The position numbers and the translations under genes were made by a program. Positions 13,778 through 21,954 of a stretch of 34,542 nt of DNA are shown here, piece by piece. The stretch's first letter is position 1, and each line of letters opens with the position of its first letter. Origin of the DNA: an uncultured Collinsella sp. (lineage in GTDB: Bacteria > Actinomycetota > Coriobacteriia > Coriobacteriales > Coriobacteriaceae); the NCBI GenBank assembly GCA_900755005.1, contig CAAEEX010000019.1, positions 1 to 34,542 on the forward strand. Direction: 5' to 3'. The notes below the pieces were generated by a model. The model ran no database searches, was not told the origin of the DNA, and saw only the letters and a program-made list of their open reading frames with translations.

Positions 13778-16138
13778 GTGAAGCTCGATACACTCGAGAT
13801 TGGAAAGGACGCCGTTGTCGCATCGGTGACATCCGATGATCAGGCGCTCCGACAGCATATTTTGGACATGGGCCTAACGCCGGGCACCGAAGTCACCATG
13901 ATGAAATACGCCCCTATGGGAGATCCGCTCGAGATCCGTCTGCGTGGCTACGAGTTGACACTGCGCAAGGACGATGCCGCCCGCATTGAGCTCGTGGGTG
14001 TTCACGACACAGACACGGGTCCGCGCACTAACGCCGCAATCGGCACGACGGAGCACCCGGCACTTGGCGAGGGGACGTATTCGCCTCGTGCTGCCAAGAC
14101 GGCCGTGCCCGAGGGCGCACCGCTGCATTTTGCCCTCGCCGGCAACCAAAACTGCGGTAAGACCACGCTGTTCAACCAGCTTACGGGCTCCAACCAGCAC
14201 GTCGGTAACTTTCCCGGCGTGACGGTCGACCGCAAGGACGGCACCATCCGTAACCATCCCGAGGCAAGCGTTACCGACCTGCCCGGCATCTATTCGCTGT
14301 CTCCGTACACGGGCGAAGAGATCGTCAGTCGCCAATTTATCCTGGACGAAAACCCCGACGCCATCATCGACATCATCGACGCTACTAATATCGAACGCAA
14401 CCTGTACCTGACGCTGCAGCTTATGGAGCTCGACCGCCCCATGGTCATCGCGCTCAACATGATGGACGAGGTGACGGCCAACGGCGGCGCCGTGGACGTC
14501 AACCTGCTCGAGAGCCTGTTGGGCGTGCCTGTTGTCCCCATTAGCGCTGCCCGCAACGAGGGTATCGGCGAGCTGGTGGATCATGCCTTGCACGTGGCAC
14601 GGTTCCGCGAGCGCCCCGGTCGCCTGGACTTCTGTGCGCCCGATGGCTCGGACGGCGGTGCACTGCATCGCTGCATCCACGGTATTGCCAACCTGATCGA
14701 GGACCATGCCGTGACGGCGCACATTCCGGTGCGTTTTGCGGCGACCAAGCTGGTTGAAGGCGACGAGCTGGTGACCGAGGCGCTTCACTTGGATCGCAAT
14801 GAGCTCGACGCTATCGAGCACATCATTACCCAGATGGAGGGCGAAGCCGGCACCGACCGCTTGTCCGCGCTGGCCGATATGCGCTTTAGCTTTATCGGCG
14901 ACGTGTGCGGGCGCTGCGTTGTCAAGCCGCATGAGAGCCGCGAGCACGTGCGCTCCGTCAAGATCGACCGCATCCTGACGGGTCGCTACACGGCCATTCC
15001 GGCGTTCCTGGTGATCATGGGCCTCGTCTTTTGGCTGACGTTTGGCGTGATCGGCGCGGCGTTGCAGGGACTCATGGAGGACGGCATCGCTGCCATCATC
15101 GCCTCGGCCGATGCGGGTCTCAAGGCGTTCGGTACCAACGACGTGGTGCGCTCGCTGGCTGTCGACGGCGTGCTTACGGGCGTGGGCAGCGTGCTGACCT
15201 TCCTGCCGATTATCGTCGTGCTCTTTTTGTTCCTCTCCATTCTGGAAGACTCGGGCTACATGGCGCGCGTGGCCTTTGTCATGGATAAAGTGCTGCGTCG
15301 CTTTGGCCTGTCGGGCCGCAGCTTCGTGCCCATGCTCGTCGGTTTTGGCTGTACCGTGCCGGCTATCATGTCGACCCGTACGCTCCCATCCGAGCACGAC
15401 CGCAAGATGACGGTCATGCTCACGCCGTTTATGAGCTGCTCGGCCAAGTTGCCGGTCTACGGTCTGCTGTGCGGAGCATTCTTCCCGCAGGCGACAGTTC
15501 CCGCCATGGTCTCGCTCTATCTGATTGGTATCGTGGTCGGCTGCATTGCCGCCCTGGTGCTCAACCGCACGGCATTTAAGGGCGACCCGGTGCCGTTTAT
15601 CATGGAGCTTCCCAATTACCGCCTGCCGAGTGTCAAGACGACGGTGATGCTGGCATGGGATAAGGCCAAAGACTTTATTACCAAGGCCTTTACCATTATC
15701 TTTGCCGCTACCGTGGTCATCTGGTTCCTTCAGACGTTCGACATTCGCTTTAATGTGGTCGCCGATCAGTCGCAGAGTCTACTTGCCGGTCTGGGTAGCA
15801 TTATCGCGCCGGCGCTGGCACCGCTTGGGTTTGGCGACTGGCGTGCATCCACGGCGCTCGTCACCGGACTTATCGCCAAGGAGAGCGTCATCTCGACCCT
15901 CACCGTGCTTTTGGGTGCAACGTCGCCCGCGGCACTGTCGACCATGTTTTCGCCGTTTACCGCTTACGTGTTCCTGGTCTTTACGCTGCTGTACCCGCCC
16001 TGCGTAGCGGCAATCGGCGCCGTCAAGAGTGAGCTGGGCGCGCGCTATGCCGTGGCTGTATTCGCGTTTCAGGTGACGGTCGCCTGGATCGTGGCGTTTG
16101 TCGTGCATTCGGCGGGCATATTGCTGGGGTTGGCTTAG
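13778..16138 (+). CDS. feoB: Ferrous iron transporter, FeoA-FeoB fusion, 786 aa
   Basis: Imports Fe2+ across the cytoplasmic membrane. Residues 1-74 are a FeoA (SH3-like) domain with HILDMGLTPGTEV and IRLRGYELTLRKDDA. A linker of about 40 residues leads to the FeoB GTPase: G1 GNQNCGKT (122-129), G3 DLPG (167-170), G4 NMMD (227-230), G5 SAA (256-258). The membrane part from about 405 has both gate motifs with conserved Cys (GFGCTVPAI and PFMSCSAKLPVY). The start is GTG with AAAGGA about 8 nt upstream. No separate feoA or feoC is present; the fusion supplies FeoA. A hairpin follows at 16181. Confidence 0.96.
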   Translation: MKLDTLEIGKDAVVASVTSDDQALRQHILDMGLTPGTEVTMMKYAPMGDPLEIRLRGYELTLRKDDAARIELVGVHDTDTGPRTNAAIGTTEHPALGEGTYSPRAAKTAVPEGAPLHFALAGNQNCGKTTLFNQLTGSNQHVGNFPGVTVDRKDGTIRNHPEASVTDLPGIYSLSPYTGEEIVSRQFILDENPDAIIDIIDATNIERNLYLTLQLMELDRPMVIALNMMDEVTANGGAVDVNLLESLLGVPVVPISAARNEGIGELVDHALHVARFRERPGRLDFCAPDGSDGGALHRCIHGIANLIEDHAVTAHIPVRFAATKLVEGDELVTEALHLDRNELDAIEHIITQMEGEAGTDRLSALADMRFSFIGDVCGRCVVKPHESREHVRSVKIDRILTGRYTAIPAFLVIMGLVFWLTFGVIGAALQGLMEDGIAAIIASADAGLKAFGTNDVVRSLAVDGVLTGVGSVLTFLPIIVVLFLFLSILEDSGYMARVAFVMDKVLRRFGLSGRSFVPMLVGFGCTVPAIMSTRTLPSEHDRKMTVMLTPFMSCSAKLPVYGLLCGAFFPQATVPAMVSLYLIGIVVGCIAALVLNRTAFKGDPVPFIMELPNYRLPSVKTTVMLAWDKAKDFITKAFTIIFAATVVIWFLQTFDIRFNVVADQSQSLLAGLGSIIAPALAPLGFGDWRASTALVTGLIAKESVISTLTVLLGATSPAALSTMFSPFTAYVFLVFTLLYPPCVAAIGAVKSELGARYAVAVFAFQVTVAWIVAFVVHSAGILLGLA

Positions 16139-16180
16139 CTATTTATTGACGGCGCAACCTCTGTGTATTGAGTTGATTGC

Positions 16181-16212
16181 GGCCCTGCATCTGTACTGAC
16201 GGATGCGGGGCC
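16181..16212 (+). terminator. Hairpin after the feoAB fusion
   Basis: GGCCCTGCATC (16181-16191) pairs with GATGCGGGGCC (16202-16212) with one G-U wobble. No T-run follows, so termination may be weak; the stem also overlaps the -35 of the next promoter. Confidence 0.5.
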
Positions 16213-16225
16213 GTTGCTATATAAT
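16196..16225 (+). promoter_or_regulatory. Promoter of the MFS exporter gene
   Basis: CTGACG (16196-16201) and a consensus TATAAT (16220-16225) are 18 nt apart. The transcript would start near 16232, about 30 nt before the ATG. Confidence 0.5.
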
Positions 16226-16261
16226 CGCCCACCGCCCAAGACAATCGGAGAGGTTTCCTAC

Positions 16262-17458
16262 ATGACTCAGGCAAGACAAAATGGCATCTCGCTCAAGCAG
16301 TGGCTCCCGCTTATCGGGCTCGCCTGCTGTTCGTTCGTGTTCAACACATCAGAGTTCATGCCCATCGGCCTTCTGACCGATATCGCCGCGTCGTTCTCGC
16401 TCACCGAGGCCCAGGCAGGCATCATGATCTCGGTCTACGCCTGGGGCGTCATGTTGCTGTCGTTGCCGCTTATGGTGTTTGCCTCGCGCTTCGAGTTCAA
16501 GCGGATGCTGCTGGGCGTGCTCGCCGTGTTCTCGCTCGGGCAGTTTCTGTCGGCCGTGGCGCCGACCTATCCTATTTTGGTCTGCGCGCGCCTGGTGGTC
16601 GCCTGCTCGCACGCCGTGTTCTGGTCGGTCGCTTCGATCATAGCCTCGCGCCTGGTCGATACGCGTCATGGGGCGCTCGCCATCAGCATGATCGCCACGG
16701 GCTCGTCCATCGCGCAGATCTTCGGCCTGCCCCTCGGTCGCGCCATCGGCCTGGCCGTGGGCTGGCGTATGACGTTTGCCGTGGTCGGAGCTTTTTCTGC
16801 CGTCGCGGTGGTGTACCAGGCAGCGGTGTTCCCGGTCATGCCGGCGGGCGAGCGCTTTACCGTCAAACAGCTGCCCGAGCTGCTCAAGAACCCGTTCCTC
16901 ATCGCGCTCTACGCGGTCACGGTCTTTATGGCGACCGGCTACTACGCGGGTTACAGCTATATCGAGCCCTTCCTGGCGCAGGTCGCCCATGTCGACGCAA
17001 GCGCCATCACCATGACGCTGACGGCGTTTGGCTGCTCCGGTCTGCTCGGAAGCTGGCTGTTCGGCCGACTGTTCGATGGCCATCGCTTTCCGTTCTTGGC
17101 TATCACACTCTCCGGCGTGCCTGTGGCTCTGCTGCTCATGGGTCCGGTTGCACCGTCGCTCGTCGCCGTTCTCGCTGTTTGCGCGCTATGGGGCTGCTGC
17201 TCCACGGCCTTTAACGTGGCGTTTCAGGCCGAGCTCATCAAGTACACGCCGGCGGATTCGTCGGCCGTCGCCATGTCGATCTTCTCGGGCCTGTTTAACC
17301 TCGGCATCGGCACGGGCACCGCGATCGGCGGCGCCGTGGTTTCGGGTCCCGGTATCTCCTGGATTGGCTTCGCGGGCGGGGCGATTACCGTCGTGGGCGT
17401 CATCCTCGCCATTACGGTGCTGTTCCCGGCCATACGCCGCGCAAAGCCCGTCGCCTAA
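16262..17458 (+). CDS. MFS exporter, SotB/sugar-efflux-like (DHA1), 398 aa
   Basis: Proton-driven membrane exporter with about 12 hydrophobic segments. The first helix carries FVFNTSEFMPIGLLTDIAAS, the signature of the SotB/YdhP group of sugar and drug effluxers. SVYAWGVMLLSLPLMVFASRFEFKRMLL matches MFS motif A between helices 2 and 3. The ATG at 16262 has GGAGAGG about 9 nt upstream. It has its own promoter and is followed by a 24-bp inverted repeat. The substrate could be sugars, arabinose-like compounds or a drug; the sequence does not decide. Confidence 0.88.
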   Translation: MTQARQNGISLKQWLPLIGLACCSFVFNTSEFMPIGLLTDIAASFSLTEAQAGIMISVYAWGVMLLSLPLMVFASRFEFKRMLLGVLAVFSLGQFLSAVAPTYPILVCARLVVACSHAVFWSVASIIASRLVDTRHGALAISMIATGSSIAQIFGLPLGRAIGLAVGWRMTFAVVGAFSAVAVVYQAAVFPVMPAGERFTVKQLPELLKNPFLIALYAVTVFMATGYYAGYSYIEPFLAQVAHVDASAITMTLTAFGCSGLLGSWLFGRLFDGHRFPFLAITLSGVPVALLLMGPVAPSLVAVLAVCALWGCCSTAFNVAFQAELIKYTPADSSAVAMSIFSGLFNLGIGTGTAIGGAVVSGPGISWIGFAGGAITVVGVILAITVLFPAIRRAKPVA

Positions 17459-17473
17459 TCATGTTCCCTCATC

Positions 17474-17540
17474 AGTTGCGGTGGAATAGAGACTGTTTGC
17501 CCGGTTTATTGGTCTCAACAGTCCCTATTTCACCGCAACT
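17474..17540. repeat. 24-nt-arm inverted repeat between MFS and GH13 genes
   Basis: Arms 17474-17497 and 17517-17540 are complementary over 24 nt with one G-U wobble and one mismatch, around a 19-nt centre. The arms begin AGTTGCGGTGG and contain GACTGTT. It is too long for an ordinary terminator and lacks a T-run; it looks like a dispersed palindromic element. The GTCCCTATTT string in the right arm is also found in hairpin copy A5. Downstream, TACAAT (17571-17576) is a weak -10 candidate for the next gene. Confidence 0.75.
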
Positions 17541-17611
17541 TATTTTGGAGGAGGGGATGCACGGCAGGCATACAATGGATGGCGTTGTGTTGAGCTTACC
17601 GGGAGGCTGCT

Positions 17612-18988
17612 ATGTGGGCATACGAGACGACGTTCTATCAGGTCTATCCGCTGGGCTTTTGCGGAGCTCCGCGCGAAAACGCCGCGCCCGTTGCCGAGGA
17701 TGAACTCGCCCAGGCTGCCAACGCCGCGCCTAACCCCGATGCTCCCATTATGAAAATCGCCCAATGGGCCGGCTACCTGCAGGAACTCGGCATCGGTGCT
17801 GTGCTCATTAACCCGCCGCTCGAATCCGACAGTCACGGTTACGACACGCGCAGCCTGCGCCATATCGACCGTCGCCTGGGTGGGGATGCCGACTTTGCCG
17901 CCGTGTGCGAGACACTGCATGCCCATGGCATCCGTGTGGTGCTTGATGCCGTCTTCAACCATGTCGGTCGCGGTTTTTGGGCCTTCCGCGATGTTCAGGA
18001 GCGCAAGTGGGACTCGCCCTACAAGGACTGGTTCCACATTAGCTTTGACGGCGACTCCTGCTATGGCGACGGCTTTTGGTACGAGGGCTGGGAAGGCCAT
18101 TTTGAGCTTGTGAAGCTCAACTTGCAAAACCCCGCCGTGGTCGATTACCTGCTTGAGTCCGTGCGTCGCTGGGCCGAGGGCTTTGGCATCGACGGCCTGC
18201 GCTTGGACGTCGCCTATATGCTCGATCGCGATTTTATGCGCCGCCTGCATACTTTTACCCGTGAGCTCAAGCCCGATTTTGTGCTGATTGGTGAGACGCT
18301 CCACGGCGACTACAACCAGATCGTCAATGACGAGATGCTTGACTCCTGCACCAACTACGAGTGCTACAAGGGCCTGTACTCCAGCTTTAACTCGGTCAAC
18401 ATGTTCGAGATCGCCCACTCGCTGCATCGCCAGTTTGGCGGTGACCCGTGGTGCATTTATCGCGGCAAGCATCTGCTGTCGTTTGTCGACAACCACGATG
18501 TGCCGCGCCTGGCGAGCATCCTTACCGACAAGTCCTGTCTGCGCCCCGCTTATGGCATGCTCTTTGGCATGCCGGGCATTCCGTGCGTCTACTATGGCAG
18601 CGAGTGGGGGATTCCTGGCGAAAAGGGCGGCCCCGATGGTGACTGGGCGCTGCGACCTGCGCTCGATGAGCCTGCGCCCAACGAGCTGACGGCCTTCATC
18701 AAGCAGCTCGCGCACCTGCGCTCGGCAGACGACGCGGCGGCCCGTGCCCTCAACTATGGTGCCTATCGCAACGTGGTGATCCAGAACAAGCAGCTGCTGT
18801 TCGAGCGCGCCTACGACGATGCGACGGTGCTCGTGGCGGTCAATGCCGTGAACGAGCCCTATACCTTTGGAGCCGGCGAACTCAACGGCTCCTTCGTCGA
18901 CCTGCTTGCCGACGATGCACCCACGGTCGAGCTGCCGGGCTCCCTTGAACTTGCGCCCTATGAGGTGCGTTATCTGCTGAGAGCCTAG
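17612..18988 (+). CDS. GH13 alpha-amylase-family glycoside hydrolase, 458 aa
   Basis: Probable intracellular enzyme that cleaves alpha-glucans or maltodextrins. The TIM-barrel motifs are intact: region I DAVFNH (112-117), region II GLRLDV with nucleophile D199, region III LIGETLHG with acid/base E228, region IV SFVDNHD with transition-state stabiliser D296. The RKW...DWFHISFDGDSCYGDGFWYEGWEGH stretch resembles the cyclomaltodextrinase/neopullulanase subgroup. No signal peptide. A short C-terminal beta domain follows. GGGAGG lies about 6 nt before the ATG. The glycosylase gene starts 3 nt after its stop, so they are probably cotranscribed. Confidence 0.92.
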   Translation: MWAYETTFYQVYPLGFCGAPRENAAPVAEDELAQAANAAPNPDAPIMKIAQWAGYLQELGIGAVLINPPLESDSHGYDTRSLRHIDRRLGGDADFAAVCETLHAHGIRVVLDAVFNHVGRGFWAFRDVQERKWDSPYKDWFHISFDGDSCYGDGFWYEGWEGHFELVKLNLQNPAVVDYLLESVRRWAEGFGIDGLRLDVAYMLDRDFMRRLHTFTRELKPDFVLIGETLHGDYNQIVNDEMLDSCTNYECYKGLYSSFNSVNMFEIAHSLHRQFGGDPWCIYRGKHLLSFVDNHDVPRLASILTDKSCLRPAYGMLFGMPGIPCVYYGSEWGIPGEKGGPDGDWALRPALDEPAPNELTAFIKQLAHLRSADDAAARALNYGAYRNVVIQNKQLLFERAYDDATVLVAVNAVNEPYTFGAGELNGSFVDLLADDAPTVELPGSLELAPYEVRYLLRA

Positions 18989-18991
18989 CCC

Positions 18992-19555
18992 ATGCCTGTG
19001 TCTGACGAGGGCTATCAACATATTGAGCATGGGTTTGAGCCCGTGTTCGACCGGCGCTCGCGCGTTTTGGTGCTGGGGTCGTTTCCCTCGGTGCTCTCGC
19101 GCGCCAACACCTTCTATTACGGTAATCCCCAGAACCGCTTTTGGCGCGTGATGGCCGCGTGCCTCGGTGTGCCCGTGCCGCCCAACGAGGGAGACGCTTT
19201 GGCGAGCGGCGAGCCCGCGACGCTCGACGCCTCGGTTGCTGCCAAGCGGGCTATGCTGCTCAACGGCGGTGTGGCCCTGTGGGACGTGATCGAGAGCTGT
19301 GACATCAAGGGCTCAAGCGACGCGAGCATTCGCAACGTTGTGCCGGCACATATCGAGCGCATTACCGATGTCACGCCGATTGAGGTCGTTATCTGCAACG
19401 GCGGCGCGGCCGGGCGGCTCTACAAACGCTATCTACAAGAGCGGACGGGGCTAGCTGCCATCGTGCTGCCGTCGACGAGTCCTGCCAACGCGGCGTGGCG
19501 TTTGGAGCGGCTTGTCGAGCGTTGGAGTGAAGCCGTTGACTGGGCTGTTATTTAA
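18992..19555 (+). CDS. DNA-deoxyinosine (hypoxanthine) glycosylase, uracil-DNA-glycosylase superfamily, 187 aa
   Basis: Removes hypoxanthine, the deamination product of adenine, from DNA for base excision repair. The N-terminal motif VLGSFPSVLSRANTFYYGNPQNRFW (about 27-51) is characteristic of the family 6 (HDG) group, with N45 in the catalytic-motif region. A later strand, EVVICNGG, and the C-terminal LPSTSPANA motif (about 160) complete the fold. The ATG lies 3 nt after the amylase stop codon, so translation is probably coupled. It ends one base away from the converging gene on the minus strand, with no terminator between them. Confidence 0.87.
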   Translation: MPVSDEGYQHIEHGFEPVFDRRSRVLVLGSFPSVLSRANTFYYGNPQNRFWRVMAACLGVPVPPNEGDALASGEPATLDASVAAKRAMLLNGGVALWDVIESCDIKGSSDASIRNVVPAHIERITDVTPIEVVICNGGAAGRLYKRYLQERTGLAAIVLPSTSPANAAWRLERLVERWSEAVDWAVI

Positions 19556-19556
19556 T

Positions 19557-20219
19557 TTAGATTTTTGTTTGAGCGTGGGCGCCCAGACGTTTCAGAACGC
19601 CTCGCCAGATCGGCGCGGGCACGGCTGGCTCGGTGCAAATCATGCCGTCGGCGTCGACGTCCTCGGCATTACCACCGCCAAGTCGCTGTGCATGCTCGAC
19701 GGAGCAGCCCATGCGCACGGCGCCCACGAGCTTGTCCATGGCCTCCGAAAACGGTCGCCGCAAGAGTCCCATGCGCGGGGAATGGCGAAGCGCTGCGATG
19801 CCGCTGCCGGCGCAGATGGCAACGCCGCCACACCACAATTGGTCATGGCGCTCACATGCCCTGTGCAGGCGAACGGCGGTCCCACGCGCCTGCTCAGTGC
19901 CCTCTTGTGCGGCTCGAATCGCGGCATAGACGCGCGTTCCCGTACCGCCAAAGCGCTCAAGCGCCTGCTCGATAGCAGTCAACGTCTCATCGTCAGCCAC
20001 ATCTTCAATGGCCAGCACGATGCCATCGGCAACGCTGCCGGCGTCATTTGCTTTCAAGTCGACCGGGCGGGGGAGTGCGGTGCCGGAAAGTTGAGCATAG
20101 GCGGCGATGGCATCCTGCAGGTCCCAGAGCAAAAAATCAAGATCGGCGCTATTGGGAATACTGATATACGCAATGGTGTGCAGTGTTTTTGGTAAGTCGC
20201 CGCGCGCAGTCGTCTCCAT
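19557..20219 (-). CDS. Protein of unknown function, possible flavodoxin-like fold, 220 aa
   Basis: Not confidently recognised. A good ribosome-binding site (AAGGAGA) precedes the ATG, and codon bias matches its neighbours. Strand-helix alternation (HTIAYISIPNSADLDFLLWDL, DGIVLAIEDVADDE, QLWCGGVAICAGSGIAAL) and a tail of the type PFSEAMDKLVGAVR recall NADPH-dependent FMN reductase or flavodoxin-like proteins, but I see no clear FMN-binding loop near the N-terminus. No signal peptide or membrane segment. It converges on the glycosylase gene and diverges from the aminotransferase gene, from which it is separated by 93 nt. Confidence 0.72.
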   Translation of the reverse strand: METTARGDLPKTLHTIAYISIPNSADLDFLLWDLQDAIAAYAQLSGTALPRPVDLKANDAGSVADGIVLAIEDVADDETLTAIEQALERFGGTGTRVYAAIRAAQEGTEQARGTAVRLHRACERHDQLWCGGVAICAGSGIAALRHSPRMGLLRRPFSEAMDKLVGAVRMGCSVEHAQRLGGGNAEDVDADGMICTEPAVPAPIWRGVLKRLGAHAQTKI

Positions 20220-20312
20220 GCCATCTCCTTTCCGGCTCGTTTCCGTTTAGGTTACACCGTCTGGTGGCGCCCCGCCGCGCTATCCTAGTGCAACCCTTAC
20301 GAAAGGAACGCC

Positions 20313-21449
20313 ATGCGTCTGCCCATGAATACCTCGCTTGCCACGCTCAAGCCCTCCGGTATCCGCCGGATCAACGCGCTCGCCGCCCAGCATCCGGGGT
20401 GCATCGCGCTCGCGCTCGGCGAGCCCGATTTTCCCACGCCCGATGTGATTAGCGCCGAGGTGGCCGCCGCGCTCGACCGCGGCGACACGCACTATCCGCC
20501 CAACAACGGTCGCCCCGCCCTGCGCGAGGCACTGTCCGAATATATGGGGGACGCGGGCCTTGCGTTTTCGGCCGATGAGGTCATCCTGACTGACGGCGCG
20601 ACCGAGGCCCTGTCGGCAACATTCATGGCTATGCTCAACCCCGGCGACGAGGTCATTATCCCCACGCCCGCCTTTGGCCTGTACGAGAGCATCGTCGTGG
20701 CCAACCACGCCAAGGCGGTCTTCTTGGATACGGAGCCTGCGCAATTCCAGATTGACGAGGATGCGCTTCGCGCCTGTGTGACCCCGGCGACCAAGGCCAT
20801 CGTCATCTGCTCGCCCAACAATCCCACAGGTTGCATCCTCGACACGGCATCGCTCGACGCCGTGGCGCGCGTGGCAGAGCAGGCGGGCATATACGTAGTC
20901 TGCGACGACGTATACAACCGTCTGGTCTATGTGAATGGCTACGAGCGCTTTGCCCAGCGCCACCCGGAGCTGCGCGACCAGACGGTGGTCATCGAGAGCT
21001 TCTCCAAGCCCTGGGCCATGACCGGCTGGCGCTTGGGCTGGCTCGCAGCGGCAGCCCCCGTCATTGCCGAGATCGCAAAGGCTCACCAATACTTAGTATC
21101 GAGTGCCGTCTCCTTCGAAATGGACGCCGCAGCCCGAGCCCTGACCGTCGACCCAACCCCCATGCTCAAAGTCTACCGAGCCCGCCGCGAACGAGTCCTC
21201 GCAGCCTTAGACACCATGGGCTTGGACGTAGTAGAACCCGCAGGAGCCTTCTACGCCTTCCCGAGCATCAAACAATTCGGCCTAACAAGCGAAGATTTCT
21301 GCATCAAGGCCATCAAAGAGGCAAACGTAGCCCTAGTCCCCGGAAACTGCTTCGGCACCGAAAACCACATCCGCCTAAGCTACTGCGTCTCCGACCAAGA
21401 TCTGGACGAAGGCCTCCACCGCCTGTCCAACTTCGTTTCAACCCTATAG
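20313..21449 (+). CDS. PLP-dependent aminotransferase, class I/II (AspC/PatA-like), 378 aa
   Basis: Transfers amino groups between an amino acid and a 2-oxoacid. PLP fold-type I motifs are complete: SPNNPTG (168-174, N170), CDDVY (197-201), and the Schiff-base lysine K232 in SFSKPWAMTGWRLGW. The C-terminal domain ends with HIRLSY carrying the substrate carboxylate Arg. AAAGGA lies 6 nt before the ATG at 20313. From about 21085 to the stop, base composition changes sharply: codons such as CTA, GTA, ACA, CGA, GAA and AAA replace the G/C-ending codons of the first two thirds, and the coding strand becomes poor in G. The protein still reads as one intact enzyme. Amino-acid specificity is not clear. 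Confidence 0.93.
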   Translation: MRLPMNTSLATLKPSGIRRINALAAQHPGCIALALGEPDFPTPDVISAEVAAALDRGDTHYPPNNGRPALREALSEYMGDAGLAFSADEVILTDGATEALSATFMAMLNPGDEVIIPTPAFGLYESIVVANHAKAVFLDTEPAQFQIDEDALRACVTPATKAIVICSPNNPTGCILDTASLDAVARVAEQAGIYVVCDDVYNRLVYVNGYERFAQRHPELRDQTVVIESFSKPWAMTGWRLGWLAAAAPVIAEIAKAHQYLVSSAVSFEMDAAARALTVDPTPMLKVYRARRERVLAALDTMGLDVVEPAGAFYAFPSIKQFGLTSEDFCIKAIKEANVALVPGNCFGTENHIRLSYCVSDQDLDEGLHRLSNFVSTL

Positions 21450-21549
21450 CCCAACGGGACCCAACCCATCAGCCCACCGACTTAAGGCTTATGAGTGGGG
21501 GCGTCAGCCAACGGAAAACCGGCCTGCCCCATAGTTGACGCAGGCCGCG

Positions 21550-21669
21550 CCGCCGAAGGCCAGGCGCAAGGTTTTCGTAGATTCCGCACGAGCCGGAAAG
21601 CACTTAATGTGCTTTCCGAGCGAGCCCAGGACCTGACCGAGCGAAAACCTTGCGCCTGGCCTTCGGCGG
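21550..21669. repeat. Nested palindromic element B1 (28-bp arms, inner hairpin)
   Basis: Outer arms 21550-21577 and 21642-21669 are perfect 28-nt complements. Inside, GGAAAGCAC (21595-21603) and GTGCTTTCC (21609-21617) pair around TTAAT. The inner hairpin with its flanks TTCCGCACG (left) and CAGGAC (right) recurs at 34480-34529. It fills most of the gap between the aminotransferase gene and the rplJ promoter, contains no plausible gene, and can form a long cruciform or RNA hairpin. Confidence 0.85.
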
Positions 21670-21709
21670 TGTGGCCGGATGGTGGAATTGTGTGCAGCCC
21701 AGTTTCCCG

Positions 21710-21738
21710 TTGACCGACGCCGGGGTCCCCGCCATAAT
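21710..21738 (+). promoter_or_regulatory. Promoter of rplJ-rplL
   Basis: TTGACC (21710-21715) and CATAAT (21733-21738) are 17 nt apart, near consensus for the main sigma factor. Transcription would start near 21745 at the L10 leader. Confidence 0.75.
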
Positions 21739-21744
21739 ACTTTC

Positions 21745-21845
21745 GGTTCACGCACGAATCCGCTGCCAGAGACAGCCGGTGCAAACGGGCATCGCCCGCG
21801 AGCTTAATGGGACTTCCCGCCAGCCGAGGTGGTCGAGTAGATATG
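21745..21845 (+). ncRNA. Ribosomal protein L10 leader (autoregulatory mRNA structure)
   Basis: The stretch holds the elements of the L10 leader class: GCCAGAGACAGCCGGTG (21764-21780), a GAGCTTAATGGGACTTCC segment and CGCCAGCCGAGGTGGTCG (21818-21835), in the right order and about 110-190 nt before rplJ. In this class excess L10 or the L10-L12 complex binds the leader and lowers rplJL expression. An attenuator-like hairpin follows directly. Boundaries are approximate. Confidence 0.78.
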
Positions 21846-21852
21846 TCTTCTC

Positions 21853-21889
21853 GCCCCCGTCGCTCATGCAGCGCGGGGGCTTTCTTTTT
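21853..21889 (+). terminator. Attenuator terminator in the rplJ leader
   Basis: GCCCCCG (21853-21859) and CGCT pair with AGCG and CGGGGGC (21870-21880) past a one-base bulge, followed by TTTCTTTTT. Its place between the L10 leader and rplJ fits premature termination controlled by L10 binding. Confidence 0.82.
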
Positions 21890-21954
21890 GGACATGCCCC
21901 CGTCACGTCCTTGTGGCGGACCGTGCCTGGAAAGAATTCGAGGAGGTGTAATTC

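Noticed and set aside
13874..15397. Minus-strand frame of 507 codons opposite feoB
   Set aside because: Antisense shadow of a certain gene; His/Arg/Gln-rich, no domain.
17540..19030. Minus-strand frame of 496 codons opposite the GH13 gene
   Set aside because: Antisense shadow; the GH13 frame has all catalytic motifs.
21495..21713. Small plus-strand frame within the B1 palindrome
   Set aside because: Created by the inverted repeat; no ribosome-binding site and no protein features.
21764..21835. tRNA-like look of the GGTTCACGCACGAATCC region
   Set aside because: No acceptor stem or cloverleaf can be formed; the order of motifs fits the L10 leader instead.
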